Origin: Prevotellaceae bacterium
GTDB taxonomy: Bacteria; Bacteroidota; Bacteroidia; Bacteroidales; UBA932
NCBI GenBank assembly: GCA_031284065.1
Contig: JAITAP010000120.1
Span: 1 to 7,400 of the forward strand
Direction: 5' to 3'
DNA: 7,400 nucleotides
The notes beneath the pieces are model-generated. The model made no database searches. It was not told the origin of the DNA and saw only the letters and a program-made list of their open reading frames with translations. Both the position numbers and the translations under genes were made by a program. Below, piece after piece: positions 6,358 to 7,400 of the stretch. How positions within the stretch are numbered: position 1 is the stretch's first letter; every line of letters starts with the position of its first letter.

Positions 6358-6423
6358 CCCTTATTCTCAAAAGCCCCCTTAGTAGCCTGAATTGGTAGTA
6401 AGGGGACTTTGAAAAAATAAGGG
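6358..6423. repeat. Hairpin 3: long composite stem after the minus-strand gene, likely terminator
   Basis: The outer stem CCCTTATT (6358-6365) pairs with AATAAGGG (6416-6423). After an internal loop, AAAG (6370-6373) pairs with CTTT (6407-6410), then one C/A mismatch, then CCCCTTA (6375-6381) with TAAGGGG (6399-6405) around a 17-nt loop. It begins 14 nt past the stop of the minus-strand exported-protein gene. On that strand the inner hairpin ends in GGGGGCTTTT and the outer one is followed by ATTTTCTT, so it fits as that gene's terminator. The AAAGnCCCCT...AGGGGnCTTT form also resembles a common Bacteroidetes intergenic repeat. Confidence 0.6.
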
Positions 6424-6436
6424 CAGGCGTAGCGGG

Positions 6437-7303
6437 TCAGCTGTTTATGTTGCTGATGAGCATGTCAAAATCGTTCATCTGGAAGAGAAAATTTTTGGGT
6501 TTGGTTTCGTAGTAGTAGTAGTACAGCGAGCCGTCCGTACCCATAACCATTTTGTAGCCGTATGCGCCTTTTTCGCTTCCCTGCGGGTAAACGGTGAATG
6601 CAATCGCGGCATTTGCCTCTTTTTCGCTCACCACGCGGGCAATTTCGTCCTTATCTACGAAGCGGAGCACGCCGCCGTGCTTTGCCTCCATGTCGCGAGT
6701 GTTTACCTTAACGTCAACGTCGCTTGTGCAGATGTAAACAGTTTTTCCCTTGAGCTGCGACATGTTGTAGTTGTACGCCTGCAAGCGTTGCTGAAAGCTT
6801 GCCAGCAGCCGGTCCTTAAACGATGTTTTCTTGCTGTTTTCGGCATGTTTCTGCACAAAAATAACCATAGGGTTTAGCATCATCGTCGGGATTTCGCCTT
6901 CGGCAGGTTCGCAAGCCAGCGGAATTGAGGCAACCTCCGGCATTAAGTCCAAGTTGCTTTCGGCCTCTTTGCTGCCCATAAGCAGGCTCAGGTAAAGGTA
7001 GGGACGCTTGAGCTTGTCCTTGCTTTCTACTACTTTGGTTACCATCAAAAACGAGTTGTTTTCATCCGTGCGCAAAGCGTCGAACTCGGCTTTACCCACC
7101 AGCTTGTGTGGGGTTACCGTCCAAAAACGCTTGACAGCGTCGTTCAAAAACGCATCGAAAATGATGTTGTCGTTTGTTGCCACCACGTAGGTGGTCGATT
7201 TAAAGAAAGCCGCCAGCTGGTCGGGCGTGGCTACGCGGCGTTCTGCGGCGTGGGCTTGACCCAGTAGCGCTACCAGCGCCAAAATTGCAAATATATGCTT
7301 CAT
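6437..7303 (-). CDS. Conserved-type exported protein of unknown function
   Basis: This 288-residue protein has a clear Sec signal peptide (MKHIFAILALVALLGQAHA, cleavage after residue 19), so it is periplasmic or secreted. The mature part mixes helices and strands with no enzymatic motif I recognise. Features include VVATNDNIIFDAFLNDAVKRFW near the N-terminus, LMVTKVVESKD, a LKGKTVYIC segment in the middle, and a GYKMVMGTDGSLYYYYYE segment near the end with five consecutive Tyr (261-265). The overall layout recalls hypothetical proteins of Bacteroides and Parabacteroides that end in a TDDSKMYYYNYH-like segment, but this is recollection. There is no lipobox. A Bacteroidetes -7 box lies 28 nt upstream of the ATG (7331-7339) and a large hairpin follows the stop, so it probably forms its own transcript, possibly with some read-through into ettA. 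Confidence 0.7.
   Translation of the reverse strand: MKHIFAILALVALLGQAHAAERRVATPDQLAAFFKSTTYVVATNDNIIFDAFLNDAVKRFWTVTPHKLVGKAEFDALRTDENNSFLMVTKVVESKDKLKRPYLYLSLLMGSKEAESNLDLMPEVASIPLACEPAEGEIPTMMLNPMVIFVQKHAENSKKTSFKDRLLASFQQRLQAYNYNMSQLKGKTVYICTSDVDVKVNTRDMEAKHGGVLRFVDKDEIARVVSEKEANAAIAFTVYPQGSEKGAYGYKMVMGTDGSLYYYYYETKPKNFLFQMNDFDMLISNINS
6509..6523. repeat. Trinucleotide repeat (GTA)5 coding five tyrosines
   Basis: Five GTA units in a row on the plus strand read as five TAC codons (Tyr261-265) of the minus-strand exported protein. Gain or loss of a unit would change the number of Tyr without shifting the frame. Confidence 0.7.
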
Positions 7304-7330
7304 TGTAGTTTGATTTTATGTGTTAACCGT

Positions 7331-7339
7331 GCAAAGATA
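7331..7339 (-). promoter_or_regulatory. Bacteroidetes-type -7 promoter box of the exported-protein gene
   Basis: On the minus strand this reads TATCTTTGC, an exact match to the TAnnTTTG consensus of the Bacteroidetes primary sigma factor. It lies 27 nt upstream of the ATG at 7303, a normal distance. A -33 TTTG at the usual 19-21 nt spacing is not present; the nearest TTTG (7371-7368) is 28 nt away. Confidence 0.6.
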
Positions 7340-7400
7340 GCGAAAAATTGCGACTTCTTGCTTCACTCAAAATTTTTTCACGGTACTGTAGATTCAACAT

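Noticed and set aside
6147..6436. A CRISPR array in the region with repeated hairpins.
   Set aside because: The hairpin cores differ from each other, there is no regular repeat-spacer spacing, and no cas gene is present.

Overview
The window looks like a piece of a Bacteroidales (Bacteroidetes) chromosome with roughly half G+C. The evidence is a TonB-dependent receptor with a Bacteroidetes-style plug, an outer-membrane beta-barrel protein and lipoproteins, A-rich leaders in place of Shine-Dalgarno sites at most genes, a TAnnTTTG-type promoter box before the last gene, and an EttA of the form seen in this phylum. Most assignments are made from protein motifs read by eye; no database search was possible.

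Layout. Bases 1-116 hold the last codons of a gene entering from the left, with a helix-turn-helix-like tail. Bases 117-255 hold a probable terminator and an A/T-stem palindrome. Four plus-strand genes follow closely (256-4481) and look like one transcription unit: a small outer-membrane beta-barrel protein, an unrecognised lipoprotein (7 nt later), a 683-residue TonB-dependent receptor (after a G-free leader) and a YiiX-type papain-like cysteine hydrolase. The hydrolase has a strong AGGAGG site that begins inside the receptor's stop codon. The unit meets ettA, which lies on the minus strand, tail to tail with a 15-nt overlap. A possible terminator sits inside the last hydrolase codons.

ettA (6146-4467, GTG start) encodes a complete ABC-F translation factor. 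Upstream of it, 290 nt without genes hold an A/T tandem repeat and three successive long hairpins, the best unexplained structure in the window. A minus-strand gene for a conserved-looking exported protein of unknown function (7303-6437) follows, with a clear Bacteroidetes -7 box at 7331-7339.

How the genes may work together (inference): the four-gene unit looks like a small envelope module in which the receptor imports an unknown ligand using TonB, the barrel and lipoprotein act at the outer membrane, and the hydrolase cleaves an amide- or ester-bonded envelope or ligand substrate. The ligand is not shown by the sequence. I found no phage, CRISPR, tRNA, rRNA or transposase genes. I do not see a clear new defence or mobile system; the points worth following are the receptor's long signal peptide, the composite hairpin region and the uncharacterised four-gene unit.
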